Positions 55,314 to 63,991 of a stretch of DNA of 64,000 nt are shown here, piece after piece (the first letter of the stretch is position 1; every line of letters begins with the position of its first letter). A program made the translations under genes and the position numbers. Source of the stretch: Allomuricauda sp. Its GTDB lineage: Bacteria; Bacteroidota; Bacteroidia; Flavobacteriales; Flavobacteriaceae. A model generated the notes under the pieces. It ran no database searches and had not been told where the DNA came from. It saw only the letters and a program-made list of their open reading frames with translations. The stretch is from contig NZ_JACESV010000002.1 of assembly GCF_013911645.1 (NCBI RefSeq), positions 496,001-560,000 of the forward strand, written 5' to 3'.

Positions 55314-57275
55314 ATGAAACCCTTAACCAAATCCCGTTTCAAACTAGGGCTAGAATGTCCAAATAAACTGTATTTCACTTCAAAAAAGGAATATGCGAAT
55401 CAAAGTTTGGATGATAACTTCTTACAAGCCTTAGCCGATGGTGGGTTTCAGGTAGAGGCCTTGGCTAGGTTGCATTACCCAAAAGGTATTTTTATAGATA
55501 CTGAAAATTATGAATATGACCTTGCTACAAATCTTACCCAAGAACAATTAGAGAAAGATGCGGTTTCAATATATGAAGCTGCCTTTGAGCATCATGGTCT
55601 TTTCATACGTACAGACATTCTTTCAAAAAAAGAAAGCCATATTAAACTCATAGAGGTCAAGGCAAAGTCATTTGACCCTAATGATGAATTTCTATTCATA
55701 GGTAAACGAGGAGGTATAAACAGTGGTTGGAAATCATATCTGTTCGATTTGGCTTTCCAAAAATATGTAGCTCAAAAAGCTTATCCTCAATTTACCTTTG
55801 AAGCTCATCTTTTGATGGCGGATAAAACCAAAACCGCTAAAGTGGATGGCCTTAACCAATTGTTCCGGATTCCTAAAGATGGCAATCCAAGAACAGATCT
55901 ATCATCAAATATTGATTCTTTGGATGAAATTGGTACATCTGTGCTCTCGGAAATCAATGTAGATGGCATTATCAATGGAATAATAGCCAATGAATACCCC
56001 TATTTTGACAATCTCTCTTTTGAGGAAACTATTACGCTATTTAAAACATCTTATCAAAACAATGACTATTTAAATTGGCCGACACAATTTGGTGCTTGCA
56101 GAAGCTGTGAATTTAAGACAACACCTGAACAGGAGAAAGAAGGTTTAAAGTCTGGATTTAAATACTGTTTTGAAAAACAGCATTCGTGGAAGCCTTCAGA
56201 TTTTGATAAACCTAACGCCTTTGAGATATGGAATTTCAGAGGAAAGAATTTGGTTGAAGAGAATCGATTGTTAATGCAAGACCTTACCGAAGAAGATATC
56301 AAGGTAAAACCAGAAGCAGGAAGATTATCTGCATCAGAAAGGCAATGGATTCAAGTTGAAAAAGCCCAGCAAAACGATGAATCTATTTTTGTATTGAAGG
56401 ATGAACTTAAAGAAGAAATTGTAAAATGGAAGTTCCCATTACATTTTATCGATTTTGAAACCAGTACGGTTGCCTTACCCTTCACAAAAGGCAGACGGCC
56501 TTATGAACAAGTCGCCTTTCAATTTTCGCACCACCAATTAAATGAGGATGGCAGCATTGAGCATAAAAGTGAATACATCAATAATACACCTGGAGAATTT
56601 CCCAATTTTGAATTTGCCCGGGCTTTGAAAAGAGCACTCTCTAAAGATGAAGGAACTATTTTTAGATTTGCAGCCCACGAAAATACCATTGTAAATGCCA
56701 TTATTTCGCAATTACAATCAAGCTATGAAACTGATGCCAAAGAATTAATTTCATTTTTAAAATCCATTTCAACCGCTACAAAAGACAATGTGAATCAATG
56801 GAATGGCGAGCGAAGTATGATAGATTTAAACAAAGTGGTCAAGGGTTATTATTATAACCCCTTAACTAAGGGCTCCAATAGTATCAAGGCAATACTTCCA
56901 GCAAGTCTTCATTCCAGCCCCTATTTACTGCAAAAATACTCCCAACCCATTGGTGAAATAAATGTAGGTAGTTCTAATTTTGGGGCAAATCAAATTTGGA
57001 TAGAAAAAATTGGTGATGAAATTATTAATCCATATGTAATGCTACCATCTCTTTTTGAAGGGTGGAGTATGTTGGACTTGGATGACACTATCTCAGAATT
57101 GGATGGTATTGCAGATGGTGGAGCGGCGCTTACTGCCTACGCGAAACTACAATACGTAGACATGGGGCAAAAAGAACGGGATGAAATTACCAGTGCCCTA
57201 TTAAAATATTGCGAACTGGATACTTTGGCTATGGTGATGGTCTATGAGCATTTTAAATATGACTTGATTAATTAA
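55314..57275 (+). CDS. DUF2779-family protein with Cas4-like and RNase H-like parts
   Basis: The 653-residue protein starts KSRFKLGLECPNKLYF and has an N-terminal PD-(D/E)XK Cas4-like region (HIKLIEVKAKS), with a cysteine cluster CRSCEF and KYCFE near residues 260-290 that could hold an iron-sulfur centre. The C-terminal DUF2779 part contains HFIDFETSTVALPF (DxE of a 3'-5' exonuclease RNase H fold), FAAHENTIVNAI and YCELDTLAMV (a DxD-like end). Family function is unknown; nuclease activity is an inference. It faces the relaxase gene, 30 bases away. Confidence 0.75.
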   Translation: MKPLTKSRFKLGLECPNKLYFTSKKEYANQSLDDNFLQALADGGFQVEALARLHYPKGIFIDTENYEYDLATNLTQEQLEKDAVSIYEAAFEHHGLFIRTDILSKKESHIKLIEVKAKSFDPNDEFLFIGKRGGINSGWKSYLFDLAFQKYVAQKAYPQFTFEAHLLMADKTKTAKVDGLNQLFRIPKDGNPRTDLSSNIDSLDEIGTSVLSEINVDGIINGIIANEYPYFDNLSFEETITLFKTSYQNNDYLNWPTQFGACRSCEFKTTPEQEKEGLKSGFKYCFEKQHSWKPSDFDKPNAFEIWNFRGKNLVEENRLLMQDLTEEDIKVKPEAGRLSASERQWIQVEKAQQNDESIFVLKDELKEEIVKWKFPLHFIDFETSTVALPFTKGRRPYEQVAFQFSHHQLNEDGSIEHKSEYINNTPGEFPNFEFARALKRALSKDEGTIFRFAAHENTIVNAIISQLQSSYETDAKELISFLKSISTATKDNVNQWNGERSMIDLNKVVKGYYYNPLTKGSNSIKAILPASLHSSPYLLQKYSQPIGEINVGSSNFGANQIWIEKIGDEIINPYVMLPSLFEGWSMLDLDDTISELDGIADGGAALTAYAKLQYVDMGQKERDEITSALLKYCELDTLAMVMVYEHFKYDLIN

Positions 57276-57305
57276 TAATAGTATTTAATTGACACTTCTT
57301 GGATT

Positions 57306-58328
57306 TCAGTAGCCCATATCTTCACCCGTGCCCCTAGCCTTATCGATTCCCCTTCCAAGTGCCTTGATGATCTTGGCCGCCATCTGTATTTTATTGGTCG
57401 GTATACTGGGTGCCTTTACACCCATTGTCTTAAGAAGTTTAAAGGCCATATCCTTTTCCTTGGTGGGCAGTCCCATCACCTTTGCAAAGAACTTCCCCGG
57501 TTCTTTGGCATGGGCCTTTCTCCCAACATAGGATTCCACATAGTTTCTCTTGAACCCCGTTGTCCTGTCAAAGGTCTTTTCTGCTGCTTGGTAAAAACTG
57601 TCCCGATCAAACCCTCTTTTGACCATCTTTCCGTTTAGTTCCACTTCGGAAGCCTTGTGCTTGGCCATCGGGGAAAGTGTATAGGTGTTGGTCACGTCCC
57701 TTCTACTGACAATGATATGGATATGGGTCTGTGGCCCCTCTTTTTGCATTCCGGCTGCCACTAGTTGCCCGTTCTGTTTGTGTGGGGCCAATCTTTCTTG
57801 CTCTTTGATTCTTTTTTTAAGCTCCTTGACATTCCCTATGGATTCGCCCCGTTCCACTTTTCGTATCTCATTCCTTAGCCTTGCTATCTCCCCTCGGTAA
57901 GGTGCATTCTCCTGTACCTGTTTGTCAAAGCCCCGATAGGTGCGTTCATGCTCTATCTTGGCATAATATTTCAAGTTCTCGGCCTTTACCTCTTGGTTGC
58001 GATGGAAACTCTTGGCATAGTCCTCCATGAGTTTCCTTGTATATTCCCTTAGCAGATTTGGGTCGTTGCCTATGGTCTCTAGCTCCCTTTTATTGGGACT
58101 GACCACTATGGAATAGAATTTAGGGTCTTTCTGCCTAAGTTTGGCGGTATTGGCATCTATTTCATCGATGACCGTTTGAGGGCTTACGCTGTCGTTCTCT
58201 TGGTCAAAGAATTCCTCCCTTTGTTCGGGCAATCTGTCCTCGTTTTCCTTTTCCAGATAGTCCACATAGTTACCCACACTGGAGTTGTAGGTACTGCCCA
58301 TTTTCTGTGCTGAGATGGTAAGGTACAT
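57306..58328 (-). CDS. mobB: Mobilization relaxase (MobB/DUF5712 type)
   Basis: The 340-residue protein nicks DNA at oriT so that the island can be moved by a conjugative helper. It begins MYLTISAQKMGSTYNSSVGNYVDYLEKEN, as Bacteroidota DUF5712 relaxases do, and has the histidine metal motif QTHIHIIVSRRD. A long coiled-coil middle (about residues 130-185) follows. It comes 5 bases after the BfmA/BtgA-type gene on the same strand. A broken second copy of its sequence is at 53.53-53.63 kb. Confidence 0.85.
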   Translation of the reverse strand: MYLTISAQKMGSTYNSSVGNYVDYLEKENEDRLPEQREEFFDQENDSVSPQTVIDEIDANTAKLRQKDPKFYSIVVSPNKRELETIGNDPNLLREYTRKLMEDYAKSFHRNQEVKAENLKYYAKIEHERTYRGFDKQVQENAPYRGEIARLRNEIRKVERGESIGNVKELKKRIKEQERLAPHKQNGQLVAAGMQKEGPQTHIHIIVSRRDVTNTYTLSPMAKHKASEVELNGKMVKRGFDRDSFYQAAEKTFDRTTGFKRNYVESYVGRKAHAKEPGKFFAKVMGLPTKEKDMAFKLLKTMGVKAPSIPTNKIQMAAKIIKALGRGIDKARGTGEDMGY

Positions 58329-58333
58329 AGGCG

Positions 58334-58918
58334 TTATCTTAATAGATGTTTCAAGCTTTCAAAATCCCCGATGCCCATATTGATCTTGAGATAGGGTTTC
58401 CCAATCATGGGCTCCACCTTTTCAACGCTGCTGAGGATTTCATTGCAGCGATTTTTATATTCTTTGAATTCTTGTAGCATTCTATCATGCTCCACTTTCG
58501 GAACGGTGTTTCTTGGCTCCAAAAAGTCCTTTCGTTCTTCCTGCAATTGGACTGGTTCACGTCTGGGTTTCCTCCCATCTTTTACATAGGCCTCATAAAG
58601 AATGAGCACCATTTCATAGGTGGGCCGGATACTGGTCTTTTCCATGTTCTTGATAATGGCGATGAGCCTATCGAATTTTTTCATCATCTCCAATTGCAAC
58701 TTTTTGATGCTATCAAGAATGACCTTTGTTCCCTCTCCAAAAGGGTCAAGGTGGTTCTCCTTGAAGTATTGTATCATTCCATCAAGTACCTCACTATGTG
58801 ATTTGTTGAACTTTTTGGAATAAGTGCGAAAGCGCAAAGCCGTTTCCTTCTTTACGGTGATATTGGAATAACCACCAGTTACTTTCTTTGTTCTGGCATT
58901 TTTTGATTGTTTTTCCAT
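58334..58918 (-). CDS. BfmA/BtgA-type mobilization accessory protein
   Basis: The 194-residue protein begins with a basic region and a ribbon-helix-helix-like stretch (SNITVKKETALRFRTYSKKFN), followed by long helices (FKENHLDPFGEGTKVILDSI). Bacteroidota proteins of this type bind the oriT region and recruit the relaxase, encoded just after. It is the first gene of the mobilization operon and is adjacent to the repeat-rich candidate oriT. Confidence 0.75.
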   Translation of the reverse strand: MEKQSKNARTKKVTGGYSNITVKKETALRFRTYSKKFNKSHSEVLDGMIQYFKENHLDPFGEGTKVILDSIKKLQLEMMKKFDRLIAIIKNMEKTSIRPTYEMVLILYEAYVKDGRKPRREPVQLQEERKDFLEPRNTVPKVEHDRMLQEFKEYKNRCNEILSSVEKVEPMIGKPYLKINMGIGDFESLKHLLR

Positions 58919-59204
58919 AGGTGCGATTTTGTTTTTTAGTGAAATTGCGTCAATTTTTGCGTCAAAAATTTCCAGTGTTTATTGGGCTTCCCAAAGGGTT
59001 TACTGTAGATTTCGGAAAAGTCTACTGTAGGCCCTGATTTTGTACAGTATTCCAAAATCTATTCAATCAACTGATTTTCAAATTGTTGAAGACCCGAAAA
59101 CAACCGTGATGGCGCAATTTGCGCATCACCCTCTTGCTATTCCTTTTTTCACGCAAGCGTGAAAACCGAAATACTTTTCTTTGGAGTAAAGGGCTTCAAT
59201 AAAT
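58919..59204. other. Candidate origin of transfer (oriT) region
   Basis: Upstream of the mobilization genes lie two TTGCGTCAA copies (58,945-58,953 and 58,957-58,965), two TACTGTAG copies around an inverted GTAGA/TCTAC (about 59,010-59,034), a near-palindrome GTGATGGCGCAATTTGCGC to 59,129 (59,106-59,129), and TTTTTCACGC with GCGTGAAAA (59,145-59,165). This density of repeats next to relaxase genes is typical of oriT; the nick site cannot be placed. Confidence 0.5.
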
Positions 59205-59498
59205 TCAGTGGTTTTTGTTCCTTTGAAGCTGTTGACTGAACTTCTCTTCCAGAAATTCATCGGATAGGTTTGGATCGCCCATAAGCCATTTGTCAATAGT
59301 ATCCTTGTCAAAAAATATTTGCCGGATATGCTTATTGTTGCTCATAGGAATAAGCTTTAACGAGGTAAGCTTGTAAATCTTGCTTTTGGAAAGTCCCGTA
59401 TAAGCTGCAAGGTCTTCCACATTCATAACCTTCTTCTGATGACCAAGGATGGTTTTGATTTCTTTGAGTATTGTCAACACATTCTGTTGCTCTTCCAT
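59205..59498 (-). CDS. Excisionase-like helix-turn-helix protein
   Basis: The 97-residue protein contains a MerR/excisionase-type helix-turn-helix: MNVEDLAAYTGLSKSKIYKL followed by IPMSNNKHIRQIFFDKDTIDKWL. Small proteins like this, common in Bacteroidota mobile elements, act as excisionase or as regulators of mobilization. It begins the mobilization gene run. Confidence 0.75.
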   Translation of the reverse strand: MEEQQNVLTILKEIKTILGHQKKVMNVEDLAAYTGLSKSKIYKLTSLKLIPMSNNKHIRQIFFDKDTIDKWLMGDPNLSDEFLEEKFSQQLQRNKNH

Positions 59499-59655
59499 AG
59501 CTTTTTATTTTTGGAATTAAAGAATATGTAAACGGCCGCTCACTTTTTTTGTACACGACAAACATATATCACCTGATGCAAGTGAAAAATAGGGAAATGA
59601 AGATTGCGCTATAATTGTCTTTTGTTTTCGGGGTTAGGCAAAAAATCATCAATAA

Positions 59656-60333
59656 TTAAGAAATTCCAAGTGCTTTGGCTATTGCTTTTCGTGTATCGTC
59701 ATAGTCCCCTTCTTTGGTCTTCTGCGACCATTTGGAGTAGCTGGATGCAAAAGTGTTTGGGTTGATTTCGGAACCATCGAAGGAAAATCGTTTTTGAACC
59801 AATCTGGAAAGTGAGTCTCTCGATTCCTTTCCAAGTCCTTGAATGCCATCTTCAATAATGTGGTCCAAAAACGAGAAAAGAAACCTAAGATTCCCCGATT
59901 GCTTGTTCTTTGGCACTTCCCTCATAACTATCTTTTCTTTGCAGGGCAAAAGATTTGTCAAAAGCTCTAAATTTTCAATATCGGATTCATCAAACCCAAA
60001 ATATTCCTTGTCTATCTTTTTAGATGATAGCTCTACAAATGAGAAGCCTTCTACATCGGCATTTGCCATTTCTTTGGCCTTAAACCAGCCAATTACAAAC
60101 ACAAGAACTATTAATAATAGGAGCAACTGAAAAATATAGTAAGCCGATATCTGTAACCAAGAATAATTCTTTCCGCTGATAAAAAAAAGAAGGGTTAAGG
60201 GAATAAAGCTTATAATGACAATTAAAATGGAGAGCCCATTAAGGGAAAGATGTCTAGCCTTGGATTCCATTTTTCTGGACAGCGTTCTTTGCTTATGAAT
60301 CCATAAAGCTAAAATGTTGCCCAACTTTTCCAT
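59656..60333 (-). CDS. Two-helix membrane protein of unknown function
   Basis: I do not recognise this 225-residue protein. Two hydrophobic helices (about residues 33-55 and 64-87) lie in the N-terminal third. A cytoplasmic domain follows (FVELSSKKIDKEYFGFDESD, LLPCKEKIVMREVPKNKQ). It diverges from the reverse-transcriptase operon with a 173-base gap. Two-helix proteins next to defence genes can be effectors, but nothing here proves it. Confidence 0.6.
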   Translation of the reverse strand: MEKLGNILALWIHKQRTLSRKMESKARHLSLNGLSILIVIISFIPLTLLFFISGKNYSWLQISAYYIFQLLLLLIVLVFVIGWFKAKEMANADVEGFSFVELSSKKIDKEYFGFDESDIENLELLTNLLPCKEKIVMREVPKNKQSGNLRFLFSFLDHIIEDGIQGLGKESRDSLSRLVQKRFSFDGSEINPNTFASSYSKWSQKTKEGDYDDTRKAIAKALGIS

Positions 60334-60506
60334 ATCCCAAGATAATGATTAAATGGTGGTTTTATAAAATGTTATCTGATCATAAAAAACAATTAGTTGT
60401 GATTTACGGACAATCTAGATTACAATTTTTATTAAAATCATTGCGGAATTTTCTTTCAGCTTAGGAAAACTAACTATTTTTAAGAAACCCTAACCATTCA
60501 CCACCA

Positions 60507-61829
60507 ATGTTGGACCAATCTTTTTCGAAGAAAAACTTCAGAATCATATTTGATATAGAAAATAGAAAAGGCTTTTTCGTAGAAGATAAATTTGGTTTTA
60601 GCTCAGTAAGAAAATTAACAAACGACATTAAAGTTTATGGAAATCTAGCCAAAAAGTATAAAAAGAGTGGGGATGAGCGTTTAACGAAGTTTTTCAATGA
60701 AGTTAAAGAAGTTACGAGAAAATCAAGGAGTGAAGAAGTCGACAATGCGCTTGAAGCAATTAGCGTCAAAATATTGGAAAGCAGTTTTGGTATTAGGCTT
60801 AAACAAATCAAAATTCCTGGAGGTAGTGATTTATATACAATCGACAATAAAGCCGAATATTTCTTTGCAATAAAACAGGTTCAATATAACATTTCTAGAC
60901 TTTATGGTGTGAAGCAATCTAATCGGCATAGTATTGTTGATCAACTAATAAAATTATTAAATAATAAGTTTCCTAAGGTTGTCATTAGAACGGACATCTC
61001 CAGTTTTTATGAATCTATTGACCACCAATCTTTATCACGGATAATTAATCAAGATAACTTATTGAATCCAAAATCTCGAAAAATTGTTAATAGTATTCTT
61101 CGAGATTATAAAAAATTATCTGGTTCAAATAATGGTATTCCTAGAGGAATTGGTGTAAGCGCATATTTAGCAGAACTATTTATGCGTAAAATAGATAGCA
61201 TTATTAAAAACACTCCAAGTGTTAGTTATTATGCAAGATATGTTGATGACATAGTAATAATCTTCACACCGAATCCTAATAACCCAAATAGGTCCTATCT
61301 AGATGAAGTGAAGAATATCATTGAACAAAATAGCACGGTCAAAGTAAATCCCACTAAAACATTCTCAGTTGAGATCACGGATAAAAAAAGACATACTTTT
61401 GAATTTTTAGGCTATCAATTTATTGTTCAAAATGGAACTGTAAAAACCAAATTGACAACAAAAAAGAGTCAGAAACTGGTAAGTCGAATCAATAAATCAT
61501 TCAATCACTATACTCATTATTCAAAAGTAAATGAAAAAGAGGCCAGAAAAATCCTTGTAAAAAGAATCCGTTTCTTAACTGGAAATACACGATTAGCAAA
61601 TAACAAATCCAACATACTGGTTGGTGTTTATTACTCTAATAGTTTTCTCACTGAATTAGGAGATATCAGGCATCTTGACAATATTTTAAACTCTAATATA
61701 AATAGGGTTCCTTCTGCTTCTTTAAAAAGGAGGTTAAAAAAATATAGTTTCACAAAAGGTTTTACAGAAAAACGATTCTCATCCTTTTTAGCCTCAGAGT
61801 TAAAAGAAATAATGAATATCTGGAAATAA
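60507..61829 (+). CDS. drt3a: Defence-associated reverse transcriptase Drt3a
   Basis: The 440-residue reverse transcriptase has motif A at VVIRTDISSFYESID (Asp163), a motif-B-like GIPRGIGVSAYLAELF (about 210-225) and the catalytic YVDD (245-248) in YYARYVDDIVIIF. There is no maturase, integrase or retron-type neighbour. Together with a second, different reverse transcriptase one base downstream it fits DRT type 3 (UG3 plus UG8). In that system Drt3a, as I recall from reports, copies an AC repeat of a ncRNA to make poly(GT) DNA. Base composition is strongly AT-rich. Confidence 0.82.
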   Translation: MLDQSFSKKNFRIIFDIENRKGFFVEDKFGFSSVRKLTNDIKVYGNLAKKYKKSGDERLTKFFNEVKEVTRKSRSEEVDNALEAISVKILESSFGIRLKQIKIPGGSDLYTIDNKAEYFFAIKQVQYNISRLYGVKQSNRHSIVDQLIKLLNNKFPKVVIRTDISSFYESIDHQSLSRIINQDNLLNPKSRKIVNSILRDYKKLSGSNNGIPRGIGVSAYLAELFMRKIDSIIKNTPSVSYYARYVDDIVIIFTPNPNNPNRSYLDEVKNIIEQNSTVKVNPTKTFSVEITDKKRHTFEFLGYQFIVQNGTVKTKLTTKKSQKLVSRINKSFNHYTHYSKVNEKEARKILVKRIRFLTGNTRLANNKSNILVGVYYSNSFLTELGDIRHLDNILNSNINRVPSASLKRRLKKYSFTKGFTEKRFSSFLASELKEIMNIWK

Positions 61830-63868
61830 TGAGGAGAAGTAAAAAAAATATCACAAACAAAAAAGAAAGGGTTGTTTTATCAGATATTTTACCTTTTGAA
61901 ACTCCTGCCACATTTTCTAACCGTCACTTTTATGAGTTCCTAGTCGACAATAAGATTGAACTTAATGGAAAAAGATTGACATGGAAAAAAGATGGAAAAG
62001 CCTTAAGTACAATCATCAAGTTGATTTTCAGTCTCAACTCAAAAGAAATAGAAACAGAAAAAGATAGCGAGATTGTTATCAAAAATGATGCGCTAAAAGC
62101 TATTCCCTTTCAATATAAAATCTCACATAAAAAACATGAATTTAGGGAGTTAACCATTGTTCATCCTAAAAACCAAATAGCAGTTACAGAATTTTACAAC
62201 TTGTTTAAAGAGCTGATTTTGTATTATAGCAATGAAAGTAATTTTTCAATCAGAAGACCTTTCAAAACTGCACAATTCACATATTTTAAGGATAGGCTAC
62301 ATTATGAAAAATTAGCCCATGACCATGAAATTAAAGGGGCTGAAGAATTTGACAAAGAATATGAGAATCTAAAAACCTTTTTCTCATATAAAGAAATAAA
62401 CTTTATTCATAAATTTTACGAATCCTATAAGTATCACCGCTGTGAAAAAAAATATAAACACCTCTTTAAGTTTGACATATCTAAGTGTTTCGATAGCATA
62501 TATTCACATTCTATTACTTGGGCACTATTGGATAAAGGTCTTGTAAAAGATAATATTCCAACTTCAAAAACAACTTTTGGAGGAAAGTTTGACCGTTTAA
62601 TGCAGGATTTAAACTATGGCGAGACAAATGGAATAGTAATAGGCCCAGAATTCTCAAGGATTTTTGCTGAGCTCATTCTTCAAAAAATAGATAAAAGCGT
62701 GGAAATAGCTCTTTACGAAAGTGAAGAGTCATTGGTTCATAAAAAAGATTATGAAGTCTTTAGGTATGTAGATGATTATTTTGTCTTCTATAATGACGAG
62801 TTTGTAAAAGATGAAGTTCTTAAGCTTTTCAGATTAAACTTACGAGATTTCAAATTAGGTCTCAATGAACAAAAATCAGAATTATATGACAAACCTATTT
62901 TAACAGGAATATCAAAGGCTAAAATTGGCATTGTTAAATTACTTGACGCAAAACTATCGTTAAAATCTAATATAGAACCATTATTAATATCTGAAGAACC
63001 GGAAGAAAAGAAAGAAACATTTTATGTAAGTTCAAATGGCTTAATAACTGAATTAAAAATTATTCTAAAAACATCAGATGTTCAGTATAAAGACATACAA
63101 AGCTTTACTCTGGGATGTGTAGACAATAAAGTTATAAAGCTAATAGAACATTGCTCTGAAACGCTATACAGCCAAAACTCTTTGACCAAGGTCTTCCTGG
63201 AAATACTTGACTTTATTTTTTTTATATATGCCGTTAATCCACGTGTCAATAGTACAATTAAATTATGTTCAATTTTAACCAAGATTATCACTTTTTCAAA
63301 TTTAAAATTAGAGGCAGATTTAACAGATAGAATTTTTAAAAAGATTTATGATGAGGTTTTTTTAGTTTTGAAAAAATCAAGAATCAAAGAGCATGTGCAA
63401 ATTGAAACTTTATATCTTTTAATAACCTTACGTGATTTAGGAAGGGATTACAGGTTGGAAGAGGAAGTTCTTTGTCATTATTTAGGTATTGATATAGCGA
63501 GTCAAAAATGTAAATTTGAGTTGAATTATTTTACAATAACAGTCTTGTTGTTTTACATTGGTGATAAAATAAGGTATAAGCAAACTAAGAAGATACTTGA
63601 AATATATATTTTATCTAAAATATCAAATGTTTCATTTGAGAATAGGACTAAAACCACTGAATTGGTACTACTATTTTTTGATCTAATAAGCTGTCCTTAT
63701 CTCGATAGAAAATTTAAAAACAAATTGTTCCTGTTATTCAATATTCCTTCAACACAGGGTATACTTAGAACAAAAATTATAAATTTTAAAAAGTATTGGT
63801 TTGTAAAATGGGATGATTTTAATTTTGGCAAAGAATTGGAGGCAAAAAAGAGTGAAGAAGTTTATTAA
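61829..63868 (+). CDS. drt3b: Defence-associated reverse transcriptase Drt3b
   Basis: The 679-residue protein has motif A FKFDISKCFDSIY (residues 213-225, Asp216), NGIVIGPEFSRIFAEL (267-282) as motif B and YVDD (313-316) in FRYVDDYFVFY. About 350 residues of a helical C-terminal region follow, longer than in Drt3a. It overlaps drt3a by one base (TAATG), so both are made in fixed ratio. In known DRT3 the UG8 partner synthesises the complementary AC strand; reports say it does so without a nucleic-acid template. Glu24 in LPFETPATF is an N-terminal candidate for comparison. Confidence 0.82.
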   Translation: MRRSKKNITNKKERVVLSDILPFETPATFSNRHFYEFLVDNKIELNGKRLTWKKDGKALSTIIKLIFSLNSKEIETEKDSEIVIKNDALKAIPFQYKISHKKHEFRELTIVHPKNQIAVTEFYNLFKELILYYSNESNFSIRRPFKTAQFTYFKDRLHYEKLAHDHEIKGAEEFDKEYENLKTFFSYKEINFIHKFYESYKYHRCEKKYKHLFKFDISKCFDSIYSHSITWALLDKGLVKDNIPTSKTTFGGKFDRLMQDLNYGETNGIVIGPEFSRIFAELILQKIDKSVEIALYESEESLVHKKDYEVFRYVDDYFVFYNDEFVKDEVLKLFRLNLRDFKLGLNEQKSELYDKPILTGISKAKIGIVKLLDAKLSLKSNIEPLLISEEPEEKKETFYVSSNGLITELKIILKTSDVQYKDIQSFTLGCVDNKVIKLIEHCSETLYSQNSLTKVFLEILDFIFFIYAVNPRVNSTIKLCSILTKIITFSNLKLEADLTDRIFKKIYDEVFLVLKKSRIKEHVQIETLYLLITLRDLGRDYRLEEEVLCHYLGIDIASQKCKFELNYFTITVLLFYIGDKIRYKQTKKILEIYILSKISNVSFENRTKTTELVLLFFDLISCPYLDRKFKNKLFLLFNIPSTQGILRTKIINFKKYWFVKWDDFNFGKELEAKKSEEVY

Positions 63869-63990
63869 GTAATGGTTACACGCTCCGCTCAAATAACTGA
63901 TTCCTTAGGGAGTTCACACACAAGCGTTTAGTTTACTCTTCGATAAAAGAAGGTTAGACTTAAGAAAACAGCCTGAGCGGGCTGTTTTTT
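63869..63990 (+). ncRNA. Candidate DRT3 non-coding RNA with AC-repeat template
   Basis: Directly behind drt3b a 120-base stretch without a reading frame contains CACACACA at 63,915-63,922. ACGCT (63,880-63,884) and AGCGT (63,923-63,927) can close a stem around it, and CTTC...GAAG (63,938-63,952) forms a small hairpin. An intrinsic terminator follows. The AC tract is what a poly(GT) template should look like. The exact 5' end is unknown. Confidence 0.6.
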
Positions 63991-63991
63991 C
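63966..63991 (+). terminator. Intrinsic terminator of the reverse-transcriptase operon
   Basis: ACAGCC (63,968-63,973) pairs with GGCTGT (63,980-63,985) over a TGAGCG loop, followed by a T-run. It is the right 3' boundary for the ncRNA. Confidence 0.8.

Noticed and set aside
60507..63868. Retron or group II intron
   Set aside because: No msr/msd-like repeat before the gene, no maturase or intron domain, and two tandem reverse transcriptases with a 3' ncRNA fit DRT3 better.
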